A stretch of 64,000 nucleotides of DNA from Lacticaseibacillus casei DSM 20011 = JCM 1134 = ATCC 393 (GCF_000829055.1 NZ_AP012544.1:2860930-2924929), one strand, 5' to 3'. Positions 15,096 through 23,834 are shown, counted from the stretch's first letter. The notes: a model not told the origin generated them from the sequence alone. Translations and numbers: made by a program.

Positions 15096-16146
15096 CCTAG
15101 ATTGCAATAATAAAGTTACCACCTAGAAAGAGGCTTGCTCACTGCTTGAACTGGGGTTTGCCAACGGAGACATTTTCTGGGTTTGTTATTGATAAGCGCT
15201 GTGGCTCGTTGAATATTGGCCTCTGAAACCTGATCAAACTGTGTTCCCTTCGGGAAATAGTAGTGAAGTTCTCGATTGAACCGTTCATTTGTGCCCCGTT
15301 CATTCGGGTGATAGGCGTGGCAAAAGTAAACCGGTATCCGATAGCGCTTTGTAAGCGCCTGATCGCAGGAAAACTCTTTACCGTGATCAACCGTCACTGA
15401 TCGAACCGGACCCGGAAAGTCCACCATCAGTCTTGCAAATCCCTTGAGAACAGCATTTTGTGATAAGTTTTCAAGCTTAGTTGTCGCCATTAAACGTGTC
15501 ACCCGATCGACAATGGTCAAAACAGCAGCCTTTGACCCGCGACCACCGCGAACTGTATCCATCTCTAAATGTCCTTTTTCGGTTCGCCGATTAGCTGACT
15601 CACTGCGAATCTCAATTGAGGTGCCTACTGCTTGGTTATAGCGCGACCGAAGGTCTTGTCTTCTTTTATGACGTTTACCGTGATCAAAGAGTTGGCTTGG
15701 CTGAAAATCGACTTGTCTTTGATAAATCCAGTGGTAAATCGTGTGTGGCGCACAGTGAACGGCATAACCGACCATTTCAGGGGACCAACCCAGGTTTAGC
15801 TTCTCAGTTACCATCCGCTTCAACTTAGGCGTTAAAATCGAGTGCCGACCACAACGATGCCGACAAGTATCGGCATGATCCTGAGCTATAATGGCGCAGT
15901 AATCACCTTCAGGGCAACGGTGAAGCTCATGCCTAATAGAAATACGAGAGCGGCCTAAGGTCGCGGCGATGTATTGAATCGTGTGGTGTTGCATCAGTTC
16001 TATCTGAGATCGTTCAATTAAGGTTATAATGGCCATGGGACCTGTCCTTCTCTCTAGATGGTATGTTATGCAAACACCATTTTAGCAAGAACGGACAGGT
16101 CTTTTTTCACATTTTCTGGGTGGTAACTTTAATTATGCAATCTAGG
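15096..16146 (-). mobile_element. IS30-family insertion sequence, IS30-A copy 2 (inverted)
   Basis: It is near-identical in length and sequence to 4483-5533 but in opposite orientation. The ends begin CCTAGATTGCA. It lies upstream of the GH15-like gene and could separate it from its promoter. Inverted copies 9.6 kb apart provide homology for inversion of the segment between them. Confidence 0.9.
15116..16036 (-). CDS. IS30-family transposase (IS30-A copy 2)
   Basis: A 306-residue IS30 transposase with the same N-terminal helix-turn-helix and DDE core as 4593-5513. Differences seen are a handful of residues near the C-terminal part of the core (VTVDHG, LHYYFPKG, GTQFDQVSEANIQRAT). It appears intact, with the same AGAAGGACAGG site before the ATG. 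As the copies are nearly the same, either could serve the other in trans. Confidence 0.92.
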   Translation of the reverse strand: MAIITLIERSQIELMQHHTIQYIAATLGRSRISIRHELHRCPEGDYCAIIAQDHADTCRHRCGRHSILTPKLKRMVTEKLNLGWSPEMVGYAVHCAPHTIYHWIYQRQVDFQPSQLFDHGKRHKRRQDLRSRYNQAVGTSIEIRSESANRRTEKGHLEMDTVRGGRGSKAAVLTIVDRVTRLMATTKLENLSQNAVLKGFARLMVDFPGPVRSVTVDHGKEFSCDQALTKRYRIPVYFCHAYHPNERGTNERFNRELHYYFPKGTQFDQVSEANIQRATALINNKPRKCLRWQTPVQAVSKPLSRW

Positions 16147-16344
16147 ATTTTTCCTCCCTAAATCATTCAAGGTATATGATTTTCTGCATATATGCCAACA
16201 GTACTTCTAAAAATGCTAATTCATGTTGGTGGTATAATCATTTCAATTGACCAAGATCTAAAAGTGTAAACCATTCGGAAGTATAAACGTCAATATTTTC
16301 CCGTAGATGTCTAATTGAAATGTGCCTTACACTTTTATAGCAAA

Positions 16345-16818
16345 CTATGCCCTCAAGTAAGAAATCAAAAATATTAATGCAGTGCCAAAGTCTCGAAAAA
16401 TTAAAATTAGCGCTTTCGCTACAAAGGTAAGTTCCGGCAATCCGCTATTCATTTTTCTTCTTATCTGTTGTGTATAATAGGATGCACCAAAGTTAAAAAA
16501 AGCAAAAAAGAAGAAGAAAATTGTATCAATTAGGTAGATAACTGGAGCACTTGAAAAATTGGTCGTTATCGCACCTAATGAGAATACAACGATGAAAAAG
16601 TACCAGACAATAACAATGTTGTAAATATGATTAAAGAGATGATTTGACTCATCTGTGGTAAATCTTTGCATTTGCTTCCTAGCTTCTAAATAACTTTCAC
16701 TTGTATATTTTTCTTCTCGCAGCAATGCACTTTTTTGTTTTCCCCTACTAATTGAAACAATTGCAGACGATAGTAGCCAGATAAAAACCATGCCAATGAA
16801 AGGCATATAGACATCCAT
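16345..16818 (-). CDS. Hypothetical integral membrane protein
   Basis: I place the start at 16818 (MDVYMPFIGMVFIWLL), after GAAAGGAATT; the open frame extends further to 16887 without a good site. The 157-residue product has an N-terminal helix (about 4-22), a charged cytoplasmic-looking stretch (SRGKQKSALLREEKYTSESY), then three further hydrophobic segments (about 68-90, 95-117 and 130-155). No family is recognised. The region is AT-richer than its neighbours, which suggests transfer. It lies between an IS30-A copy and a relic of an IS end, so it may have moved with the IS. Confidence 0.5.
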   Translation of the reverse strand: MDVYMPFIGMVFIWLLSSAIVSISRGKQKSALLREEKYTSESYLEARKQMQRFTTDESNHLFNHIYNIVIVWYFFIVVFSLGAITTNFSSAPVIYLIDTIFFFFFAFFNFGASYYTQQIRRKMNSGLPELTFVAKALILIFRDFGTALIFLISYLRA

Positions 16819-17144
16819 ATATTGTAATTCCTTTCTCCAGCCATTTTCTATACATGAGCTAAAGACACGGTGGCATCCCGCTGCCATTCGGCCTGTTCAC
16901 AATTAAATATTGGGTACATTAAACAAAAGAACTTCCATTTTGTTGAGTGGGACTTTAGATGCCTCTTAATCTCATACTGACATCAGGTAATACTTGCTTA
17001 ACGGTATACTAAAGCTTGCAAAAAATCCATACGGCACTTATCACATTTTATGCGTAGTTAAGCCGTGTTAAGCGATCTCACCATTTCGCAAAAGAAACGT
17101 TTGTTTTTTCTTGAATCAAGCTATCTAAGATAATAGCCCAAAAT
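16819..17144. other. Intergenic stretch, no gene seen
   Basis: AT-rich, with stop codons in all frames. It ends at a CCTAGATTGCAATTA sequence (17146-17160) that matches the outer end of IS30-A and joins the kinase fragment. Confidence 0.5.
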
Positions 17145-17359
17145 CCCTAGATTGCAATTAGTGTGACAACGAGATTGATGAAGGGTTCGACACTAGACGG
17201 AGCAACATACGAGGTTACCGCAACAATCGCCGCCAAACCTGCCAATGTCATCATCCAGATAAGTGATCACCTTTCGGAAACCGACCAACTTGCAAAAAAG
17301 AAGCTCAAAAGAAACACGTAGATTAGAAAACTGCACATCCTAATAACAGCATCGATCAT
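17145..17359 (-). pseudogene. AgrC-type histidine kinase, N-terminal remnant
   Basis: The ATG at 17357-17359 overlaps the TGA of the response regulator (ATGA), the classic coupling of two-component genes. The frame gives MIDAVIRMCSFLIYVFLLSFFF (shown in part), a membrane helix, then an in-frame TGA at codon 31, and then, still in frame, more hydrophobic sequence (MMTLAGLAAIVAVTSYVAP and INLVVTLIAI). It stops at a 15-base match to the IS30-A end. Too short for the 6-7 helix sensor of AgrC-type kinases, it is most simply the missing N-terminus of the remnant at 5534-6436, moved apart by IS recombination. Confidence 0.65.
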
Positions 17360-18063
17360 AACTTACTCCTCATTTGCATGATGATTTTTTCCCTTGCGAT
17401 GTTGCGAAATTTCCTACTGACGGGGACTTCCACGGATGTTGAAGTTTCAGACAAAATGATATAGCCAGCGCCAATTTCTTTAATAAACTTAGTGTTGATA
17501 ACATAGGACGTATGCACTTGAACAAAGTTATCATTTAACTTTCCCAGCAGCTCCGACGTCGACATAATCACCTGATATTGCTGTTTCTTGTCATGAATGA
17601 TAACATTACGTCTCTGCTTTTCAAAACAGATAATATCAGAAAGTTTTAAACGATATGTCTTCTTCCTGTGTGAAAACGAGAAATACTCATCATCCAATTC
17701 CAAATATTTAACTACTTTTCTAAGGACGGGAAAGATCTTCTCTTTAGTTATAGGCTTGAGAATATAGTCGAAGGTTTGCACTTGGAAAACATCTTCCATA
17801 TATTCCACATAATTGGTGAGAAAGACAATTGGGACATTTAAGTCTTGTTCTCTGATAGCCTTAGCAATATCGATTCCTGAAGAGGTCGGCAATTCAATAT
17901 CTAAAATAAAAAAGTCATAACGCTGTTTTTGCAGTGATGAAATTAACGCGTCAGCACTAAAGAATACCGCAACATCAAATAGCGCTGAATCGAATACTCT
18001 CAGCGTTTCTTCGATGTTCCCCGTTATTTCAGGCGCGTCGTCACAAACTGCAACCTTAATCAT
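17356..18063 (-). CDS. LytTR-family response regulator (AgrA/LamA-like)
   Basis: The 235-residue protein has a receiver domain (residues 1-120): acidic pocket CDDAP (8-12), phospho-acceptor Asp in FFILDIELPTSSG (about 55) and Lys in YILKPIT (about 104). The C-terminal LytTR DNA-binding domain (about 135-235) carries FEKQRRNVIIH and VHTSYVINTKFI. Such regulators (AgrA, LamA) are activated by GHKL kinases sensing peptides. The partner kinase starts inside its stop codon but is broken, so this regulator is probably orphaned. No AgrB/AgrD genes are seen nearby. It would bind paired direct repeats upstream of targets, which are not identifiable here. Confidence 0.88.
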   Translation of the reverse strand: MIKVAVCDDAPEITGNIEETLRVFDSALFDVAVFFSADALISSLQKQRYDFFILDIELPTSSGIDIAKAIREQDLNVPIVFLTNYVEYMEDVFQVQTFDYILKPITKEKIFPVLRKVVKYLELDDEYFSFSHRKKTYRLKLSDIICFEKQRRNVIIHDKKQQYQVIMSTSELLGKLNDNFVQVHTSYVINTKFIKEIGAGYIILSETSTSVEVPVSRKFRNIAREKIIMQMRSKL

Positions 18064-18354
18064 TTTTCCACCGCCAAGTATATGTCTATGCGAAACCTTT
18101 ACTGAGCCCGACTTATTTTGCTCATGTCATCCCGTACCGGATTTTTTCAGTATAGCAAGCCAGGATTTCGACCGCAATCTTTCTGGTTTTATAGTATTGC
18201 TCGCGAGAAAATAAACAATCCCTTCAAGAACGCTAACCACTGTGTTTATTCAGAGAAACTACATTGGTTCCACGTGAAACACCTTTTGGCCATAAAAATA
18301 GACCGATCACAGCCTTCATCGCCGTGAATCGATCCATTTTTATACTATGCAATG

Positions 18355-19212
18355 TCATTTTTGCGACGCGTCAGGCAACTCCGTTTTCTTGTTCGTGATA
18401 TCAATAAACTGCGCTTCGCCGACGACAGAATCAACGGCTTTTTGTAGCCGCCGCATTGCTGCACTGGCGATTGGTAAGTCGACAAAATCCTTGGTTGCAT
18501 TGTCCAGCTCGACTTCATCAGCTACGGAATCTTTAAGCGGCCGCGGGTTACTTTCGTCTAAAGCGCGAATGACGACTGGCTTAAGTGGGCCCATTTGTAA
18601 TAAGTCCAAGGTCGTGGCGTAGTCAATGCCATACGCATCGGCAAGATCCAGCGTTTCGCGAATCCCTGCTTCTGCCGCCATGATCGCGACATTCGTGATC
18701 AGTTTAAGCTTGGCGCCATTACCTTGCTCACCAACATATTTAACGGTGCCGAACGTTTTCAGGACCGGAAGCACCGCGTCAACCGCTTGCTTGTCTCCAG
18801 CCGCGATCAGTACCAGGCCAGCTTCACGGGCATATTTCACGCCGCCAATCATTGGCACGTCAAGGAGTTTGGTGTTTGCCGGCATGACCGCCTGAATGGC
18901 CGTAATCTTACGCGGATCCAGCGTGGACGTCACGATAAGCGTGCTGCCGGGCTGCAGATAATGAACAATTCCGGGCTGCTCAGGGGTACCGATATGCAAC
19001 GCTGGCACATCATCGGACATGACCGACGTGATCACGACTTTCGACGCGGTTACCGCGTCTTCCAACGATTTTGCCGCCGTCACGTGCTCTCCTGTCAAAG
19101 CTGCCATCTTGGCGGGAACTTTATCCCAGATCACCACGTCATAACCGGCTTTTGCCAGATGCGGTACCATGTGACTCCCCATATCGCCGACACCAATAAA
19201 TGTTATTTTCAT
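18355..19212 (-). CDS. NAD(P)-binding beta-hydroxyacid dehydrogenase family oxidoreductase
   Basis: A 285-residue protein beginning KITFIGVGDMGSHMVPHLAKAGY, the GxGxxG Rossmann motif and glycine-rich signature of the 3-hydroxyisobutyrate/tartronate semialdehyde reductase family. The middle has the substrate-binding motif DVPMIGGVKYAREAGLVLIAAG (in part), and the catalytic Lys lies in GNGAKLKLITN. Members reduce or oxidise small beta-hydroxy acids with NAD(P). An AAGGAAG site precedes the ATG. It appears to be monocistronic, facing the same way as 19452-19850. The actual substrate cannot be told; D-glycerate or 3-hydroxyisobutyrate-type acids are typical. Confidence 0.85.
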   Translation of the reverse strand: MKITFIGVGDMGSHMVPHLAKAGYDVVIWDKVPAKMAALTGEHVTAAKSLEDAVTASKVVITSVMSDDVPALHIGTPEQPGIVHYLQPGSTLIVTSTLDPRKITAIQAVMPANTKLLDVPMIGGVKYAREAGLVLIAAGDKQAVDAVLPVLKTFGTVKYVGEQGNGAKLKLITNVAIMAAEAGIRETLDLADAYGIDYATTLDLLQMGPLKPVVIRALDESNPRPLKDSVADEVELDNATKDFVDLPIASAAMRRLQKAVDSVVGEAQFIDITNKKTELPDASQK

Positions 19213-19451
19213 GTTTTTTCTTCCTTCCCGTTACAAAAACATGCCGCACTGAAAACAGCATATAAAAAACACGGTCGTTTCTGACTAATTCAGACACTAA
19301 AAAAGTTTTTATCAACTGCTTGCGATCAAAATCAGCATCAATCCGTTCGCACGCCTTAACCTAGCATGATCACAAAATGATTTCAATAACAAAGCTCGCG
19401 GTGTTCTTGACGCTCATCTCCGAACGCACCTGTTATTGATGCATCCAAAAG

Positions 19452-19850
19452 TCATTCCGGTGCCGTGCCTGCAACGCGCGTCAAGCTGACCGTCAAGACA
19501 TTATCGGCAGTCGTGTTGTAATCAGCCAGAATACCCTTCACAATCCCTTTAGAAGGGCCATGGGTTCGCGTGGTCTCCTCGTAATTTTGAATCCACGTGC
19601 TGACAGCATCAAAGCCAAACTCAAAGCCTTCAAAAACCTGCATGTACGCCGAGGAACGCGGATTGGTGGTCACAATCGTAATCTTGGTCACACGTCCATT
19701 GGCGATCTGCATCGTCAGCTTAATCAAGCCATCATCAAAAAACTTAACGGTGCCGTCTTTAGCCGTTGCCGGCAACCGATAATCAGCCAGACGCATATTG
19801 GCATTGTAAACACGCTGAACATATGCATAACTACCCAGATCTTCGTGCAT
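19452..19850 (-). CDS. Hypothetical protein, 132 residues
   Basis: A soluble protein (MHEDLGSYAYVQRVYNANMRLADY) with a long beta-rich stretch (LIKLTMQIANGRVTKITIVTTN) and no membrane segment, signal or catalytic motif I recognise. The frame is well formed, with an AGAAAGG site near the ATG and codon use like its neighbours. It stands between the oxidoreductase and the 323-residue gene, all on the minus strand but with gaps of about 200 bases, so it may be its own transcription unit. Function unknown. Confidence 0.6.
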   Translation of the reverse strand: MHEDLGSYAYVQRVYNANMRLADYRLPATAKDGTVKFFDDGLIKLTMQIANGRVTKITIVTTNPRSSAYMQVFEGFEFGFDAVSTWIQNYEETTRTHGPSKGIVKGILADYNTTADNVLTVSLTRVAGTAPE

Positions 19851-20062
19851 TTTCTCACGGCCTTTCTGTCATCGCGTCACCCCAGCCTTCGCATTGGAGT
19901 GGCTGTTTTGCGTTACCTATAGTGTACAATTTAATGACAAAAAGAAGAATCAAACAGCTCGGCCAGTCTTATATTGGCGGAAATCTTCTCTCAATCCGCA
20001 TCAAACTTCCGGGCACAAAAGTCAGATGTTGCGTTTTTTCACGATAAAAAGGTTCGTCAATC

Positions 20063-21034
20063 CTAACGATTAATCGACCTTGCCATGCGTTGGATCGTAT
20101 GCCGTTCCCCGAGAATGGCCTTGCTGACGGCGTACAGATTGTCAACTGGCGACTCAAACCCCCACGCGGAATCACCAACATGTTGCATGTCCACGCCGCA
20201 GATTTTATTGCGAATAGCCATCTCCTGAAGCACACGGCTGCCGCTGCCTTCCTGACTCGTCCCGATCGCACTCATGACCAGTCCGCCAGCGCGATGAACC
20301 ACCTGCACCACCGCCTTCAAAGCAGCCTCATAAAATCCCGGAATCGATCCAACGGCCGGCGCCAAAATAACATCAGTACCTGCATCGATAAATCTTTTCG
20401 CGGTTTCCTCGCTCATCAGCGGTTCATCGACGCCCGAGGCATGCATTTTTCCGGCGATGATTAAGCCGCTGAAGTACGTTTTGGCCAAAGCAATACTGTG
20501 GGCGATTTCCGCATTCGTGACGCCGGTGCCCGGATTACCAGTCAAAACCATAAACTGGAAGCCCATCTCCTCGGCCTTCTTGATAACCGCCTCGCTGGCC
20601 GTACAACCGGGCAAAATGGAAATTTGATTCTCCATCATATTTGGATGGTCACCAATCGGCTCAACATTGATGCCAATTGGCCGCCCAACCAGCTTCTGCA
20701 GCCGCACAATGCTCGCCTTACCATCATGCTTAGGCGCGCTATATAAATCGCGTTCACCGGGATAAAGTCCGAAGATTTTCGGATTGTACACATCGAGCCG
20801 ATTGCAAAGAATCATATCCGCCCCAAACGCCGCAGCGATCTCGGCAGTGGTAATACTATCCAAATTCTCCTGCGTCACAATATTTTCGCTAACAATAATA
20901 CGCCCTTCACTCGCTTTAATACTTTCCTTAAGCTCCTGTCCGTTAAATTGCATCACTTCACTGGTACTGGCACTCAAAAGTCGTTTAACCATTTTCGATG
21001 ACCTCATGTTTAATGATTCCAGATTGATGTACAT
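20063..21034 (-). CDS. Uncharacterised conserved enzyme-like protein, probable TIM-barrel
   Basis: The start chosen is the ATG at 21034 (MYINLESLNMRSSKM) after TAAGGAAAAC; the open frame to 21154 lacks a site. The 323-residue product has repeated beta-alpha patterns: IIVSENIVTQENL, ADMILCNRLDVYNPKIFG, GINVEPIGD, FMVLTGNPGTGVTN, GLIIAGKMHASGVDEP and DVILAPAVGSIPGF. The order of glycine-rich loops at strand ends is that of a TIM barrel, reminiscent of PEP-mutase/isocitrate-lyase-like or PdxJ-like proteins. Conserved proteins of this kind are often mislabelled as haloacid dehalogenase-like. Reaction unknown. The gene stands alone. Confidence 0.65.
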   Translation of the reverse strand: MYINLESLNMRSSKMVKRLLSASTSEVMQFNGQELKESIKASEGRIIVSENIVTQENLDSITTAEIAAAFGADMILCNRLDVYNPKIFGLYPGERDLYSAPKHDGKASIVRLQKLVGRPIGINVEPIGDHPNMMENQISILPGCTASEAVIKKAEEMGFQFMVLTGNPGTGVTNAEIAHSIALAKTYFSGLIIAGKMHASGVDEPLMSEETAKRFIDAGTDVILAPAVGSIPGFYEAALKAVVQVVHRAGGLVMSAIGTSQEGSGSRVLQEMAIRNKICGVDMQHVGDSAWGFESPVDNLYAVSKAILGERHTIQRMARSINR

Positions 21035-21264
21035 GTTTTCCTTACTAAGCATTATACTTCGGCTGCAGGAGGTATAATAACCGGCAAAATTTACAAAAAA
21101 CCATTTTGAAATTTTTAACACCTTAGGTTGGGATGTAAGGTTAACGCTTCCCATTACGAAAAATTAGGTGTGATCATGTACAATACAAGTAATGCATCAA
21201 TTCATATAAACTTAAAGACTATCGATATTGTTGCTATTGTTCTAAAGAGGCTGGGTGAAAGTGG

Positions 21265-21518
21265 ATGAAATTTACAATCTCAATAAATGATTGGCTTTAT
21301 CTTAAGGGAAAACTTGATAACGTTCTAAAAAAATGCCTACGGTCTCAATAGAGAGTGATCAGGTTACAATATCGCTGTGCTCAAAGGATGATTTTGACGA
21401 TTTGGTTAATGCCTATGGCGGGATTATTCAAGATTCCATGGTTGATGAAGAGTTTGCCAGTGATGATACTATTCGTCTCGAAAGAATCTGGGATAAACAC
21501 TTTGTGCGTCGAAATTAG
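21265..21518 (+). pseudogene. Small acidic protein gene with a frameshift at an A7 run
   Basis: From ATG at 21265 (MKFTISINDWLYLKGKLDNV) the frame stops after 28 codons. One base out of frame it continues at MPTVSIESDQVTISL to HFVRRN at 21518, about 84 residues in total. The break falls at the A7 run just before ATGCCTACG, where eight A would restore one frame. It may be a pseudogene, a sequencing error or a slippage site. The intact protein would be small and acidic, with the look of a phage or toxin-antitoxin accessory protein; no family is recognised. AAAGAGG lies upstream of the start. Confidence 0.5.
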
Positions 21519-21561
21519 ATTCAGTATTACTTTTTATGCCCTTTTCCATTGCTCTTTAACG

Positions 21562-22180
21562 CCAACATGACAAATAGCCGCTCTTTCTCCAGAGTGACAC
21601 CTCCGTCTGCTCCAACCATTTCTCAGGCTGGTTCAGATACTTGTGAGTATTAGACACAGTAGCAAAAACTAATTGATCTAGTTTGTTGGTATTGACACCA
21701 AGCGCCATATACTTTTGGAGCTGAACCACACACCATGCTTCAAGGCTGCCATTGTTTTGCTGTCCATTGAGATAGTACGCCGTCCTTTACGTGTCTTTGG
21801 CACCTGAACGATCTAGCGGCCTTTCATTTCTTATGTTAGCGTTTTATTGATTCTGATAGTGCTATCCATGAAATTAATATCCTGCCACGTCAGTGCTAAA
21901 CACTTGCAGCGCCACAGACCGCCAAACGACAGTACCCTGAACAGGATATATTTTTCCGGCTCTTTATCACGATAAATGTAACCGAAAAAAAGAGTCAGTT
22001 CATGCTTATCCCCAAAATTTGGGATGCATACTCCGCTTTATCCTGACGCTTTGGCATCGTTACACGTTTAACAGGGTTGTCAGCAATATACTGCTGCTTT
22101 ACCACGTATTCTAAGGTACTGCTCTCATAATTGAACCAACGTTTATAATTCCGGCTTGCCTCTTTTGCCCACAGATTCAC
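21562..22180 (-). pseudogene. Decayed phage-type tyrosine integrase
   Basis: The open piece 21995-22180 (NPVKRVTMPKRQDKAE) matches the core-binding region of phage integrases. Downstream on the same strand, broken by stops and shifts, are readable remnants of the catalytic domain: LALTWQDINF followed by TIRINKTLT, then VPKTRKGRRTISMD. These are the typical blocks around the first Arg and the beta-sheet of the tyrosine recombinase fold. The C-terminal HxxR and catalytic Tyr parts are not recoverable. It marks an old prophage or genomic island, consistent with the nearby tRNA-Lys gene. Confidence 0.7.
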
Positions 22181-22414
22181 GGCCCTTTACAGCATAGCAG
22201 TGTTCAGCATAGGCAAGCATTCACTGGAAACAGTTATCAACGCTCTGCCTGCTATTTTCATGCTTGATGCTAACTAACGTTTTATCATTGATAACCGTTA
22301 TTTAGCAGCCGCACCACTAAGCGCAACGGAAACCAAAGCATTGTTAAATGCCGCTAATACTCGATATTATAGTCTGCTTCAAAGTGCTTTGACCAAACTG
22401 AAAGGAAGCTTGCC

Positions 22415-22813
22415 ATGACTCACGATGAACCATCTTCTAACGATGCCAGCCCACTCATCCCCTTTGCCGGCTTTTCTAGTCGTCAACTCACAACCGGCTT
22501 TATTAAACGGCTCTTGTCGCGATGGTATTGGCTCGATAACCACGCCAATGACCTCACCGATCGTGACAAGGCGGCGCTAACAAAACTATACGAACTACTT
22601 AGTGTATTGCCAGAGAATGACGTCAGCGCACTGGCAGCGAGGTTCTATCATGCTAAGCCAATCACGGCTACTCAGATGGCGCACGAGCAGGGATGCTCGC
22701 TCAACACCTTTCTCAACAGCGAAGCCCGTATCCTCGTTAAAATGGCCGCAGCGAGTCAGCAAGCAAGGCCAGTAAAATCTGAGCGGACTGGCGAAATAGG
22801 CATTTCAAAATAA
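22415..22813 (+). CDS. Phage-type regulatory protein, ArpU/sigma-like helical protein
   Basis: A 132-residue, strongly helical protein (start MTHDEPSSNDASPLIPF, with GGAAGC upstream of the ATG). The C-terminal half (FYHAKPITATQMAHEQGCSLNTFLNSEARILVKMA) looks like a region-4 type helix-turn-helix found in late-gene regulators such as ArpU of Firmicute phages. The central region has several Leu-spaced helices. It sits between a decayed integrase and a tRNA gene, so a prophage origin is likely. The function assignment is tentative; it is intact, unlike its neighbours. Confidence 0.5.
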   Translation: MTHDEPSSNDASPLIPFAGFSSRQLTTGFIKRLLSRWYWLDNHANDLTDRDKAALTKLYELLSVLPENDVSALAARFYHAKPITATQMAHEQGCSLNTFLNSEARILVKMAAASQQARPVKSERTGEIGISK

Positions 22814-22947
22814 CCCGTGACGACACTTCTAACATCCTAAAGAGTCTTGCAATTCGGACATATCGGACACCCTAAAAGCAGTAGGCATGTTTACTCACCA
22901 GCCATTTCAAGTTAAGGTTTGCATGTAATAAAGTTTATTCACGTTCA

Positions 22948-23190
22948 TGGGGGTGTGACGCCATTCCGCAAGTAAAAAGGGTCGTTTATATACATGGGAA
23001 CTCTATTGCTGAATTCCAGCCGGACAAAATTGTCCACATTGGTGATCTGTTCTTAGTGAACGGTCAATCAAAAACTAAGGTTCTGGGGATGCCGATGCTT
23101 CCAGCAGGTCACTCACCCGCATTTCTCATGGCAGGCAAAATAAGCAGCGGTGACACGTTAACGCCTATCCAGAGATTTCGGAGGCCATAA
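22948..23190 (+). pseudogene. Fragment of a phage-like protein without a start
   Basis: The frame reads VVYIHGNSIAEFQPDKIVHIG and continues to TPIQRFRRP before TAA at 23188-23190, with no ATG, GTG or TTG start and ribosome site in the right place. It has the coherent beta-rich pattern of a real protein. It is probably the remaining C-terminal part of a prophage gene. No family is recognised. Confidence 0.3.
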
Positions 23191-23249
23191 AGCAAGCACT
23201 AAGGCTGAACAAAACTGAACATTATCGGGGTGTGAGGTTTAGCATCGCC

Positions 23250-23293
23250 AGCCGCTAGAATGCCTGTAGCATGAGCATCTAGCGGCTATTTTT
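23250..23293 (+). terminator. Intrinsic terminator
   Basis: AGCCGCTAGA, an 18-base loop and TCTAGCGGCT are followed by ATTTTTA. It ends the prophage remnant on the plus strand. Confidence 0.75.
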
Positions 23294-23327
23294 ATGCTGC
23301 TAAAGGGATTGCCAATGTTCACCGTAG

Positions 23328-23450
23328 AACCTTACAAAACCTAACATCAAAAACTTCAGAACTTGACATAACTTGACATCGCAGAGCCTGACTAAACCTG
23401 ACCCAACAACCTCACAAAACCTCAGTCGAAAACCCTAAATAACCCTAAAA
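23328..23450. repeat. Ten-plus degenerate AACYTRAC repeats arranged in 10-bp doublets
   Basis: Copies begin at 23328/23338, 23360/23370, 23385/23395, 23408/23418 and 23431/23441 (AACCTTAC, AACCTAAC, AACTTGAC, AACCTGAC, AACCTCAC, AACCCTAA), with an extra AACTTCAG at 23352. Within each pair the distance is exactly 10, one helical turn. The stretch has no gene. Phasing suggests a protein-binding array. Confidence 0.6.
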
Positions 23451-23637
23451 ATTAATTGCAGATTTTGCACACCGGACAAAACTGCCAACGTGGCAGCATT
23501 GCATTGCTGAGGTTGCTACGCATTCACCTCACGCGATATCTGCATGAGCACAGCTCACCTATCTGTATAAAATCTGCATAAAAATAGCCACCCTTTTCAG
23601 AGTGGCATCCCCGCCCGCAAGCAGATTAATATTTGGT

Positions 23638-23745
23638 GGTTGTCTTTACATTTTTTGTGTTATCAAGAAACACTGGTATAACAATGTTCACAAGTATTTT
23701 TGTGGTTGTCTCGGTGGTTGTCTTTGGTTGTCTAAGTGGTTGTTT
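23638..23745. repeat. Repeated GGTTGTCT motif next to tRNA-Lys
   Basis: GGTTGTCT occurs at 23638, 23704, 23716 and 23726, with GGTTGTTT at 23738; the last four are spaced 12, 10 and 12 bases. A position beside the tRNA gene in a prophage remnant fits arm-type integrase binding sites of an attachment region, which is an inference. Confidence 0.45.
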
Positions 23746-23786
23746 TTCGATGTTTTGAGAGCAGCTCTCTCAGCCTCGAAAGTAAC

Positions 23787-23834
23787 GAAAAACCGCGACC
23801 CACAAGCGTTTATCTGTGCTTGTGAATCGCGGTT
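23787..23834 (-). terminator. Terminator of tRNA-Lys
   Basis: On the minus strand AACCGCGATTCACAAGC pairs with GCTTGTGGGTCGCGGTT (two mismatches) around a ten-base loop, followed by TTT. It lies directly downstream of the tRNA. Confidence 0.75.

Noticed and set aside
16819..17144. AgrD/AgrB-like peptide genes near the response regulator
   Set aside because: No short frame with a leader and conserved Cys, and no AgrB protease, could be found between 16147 and 18354.
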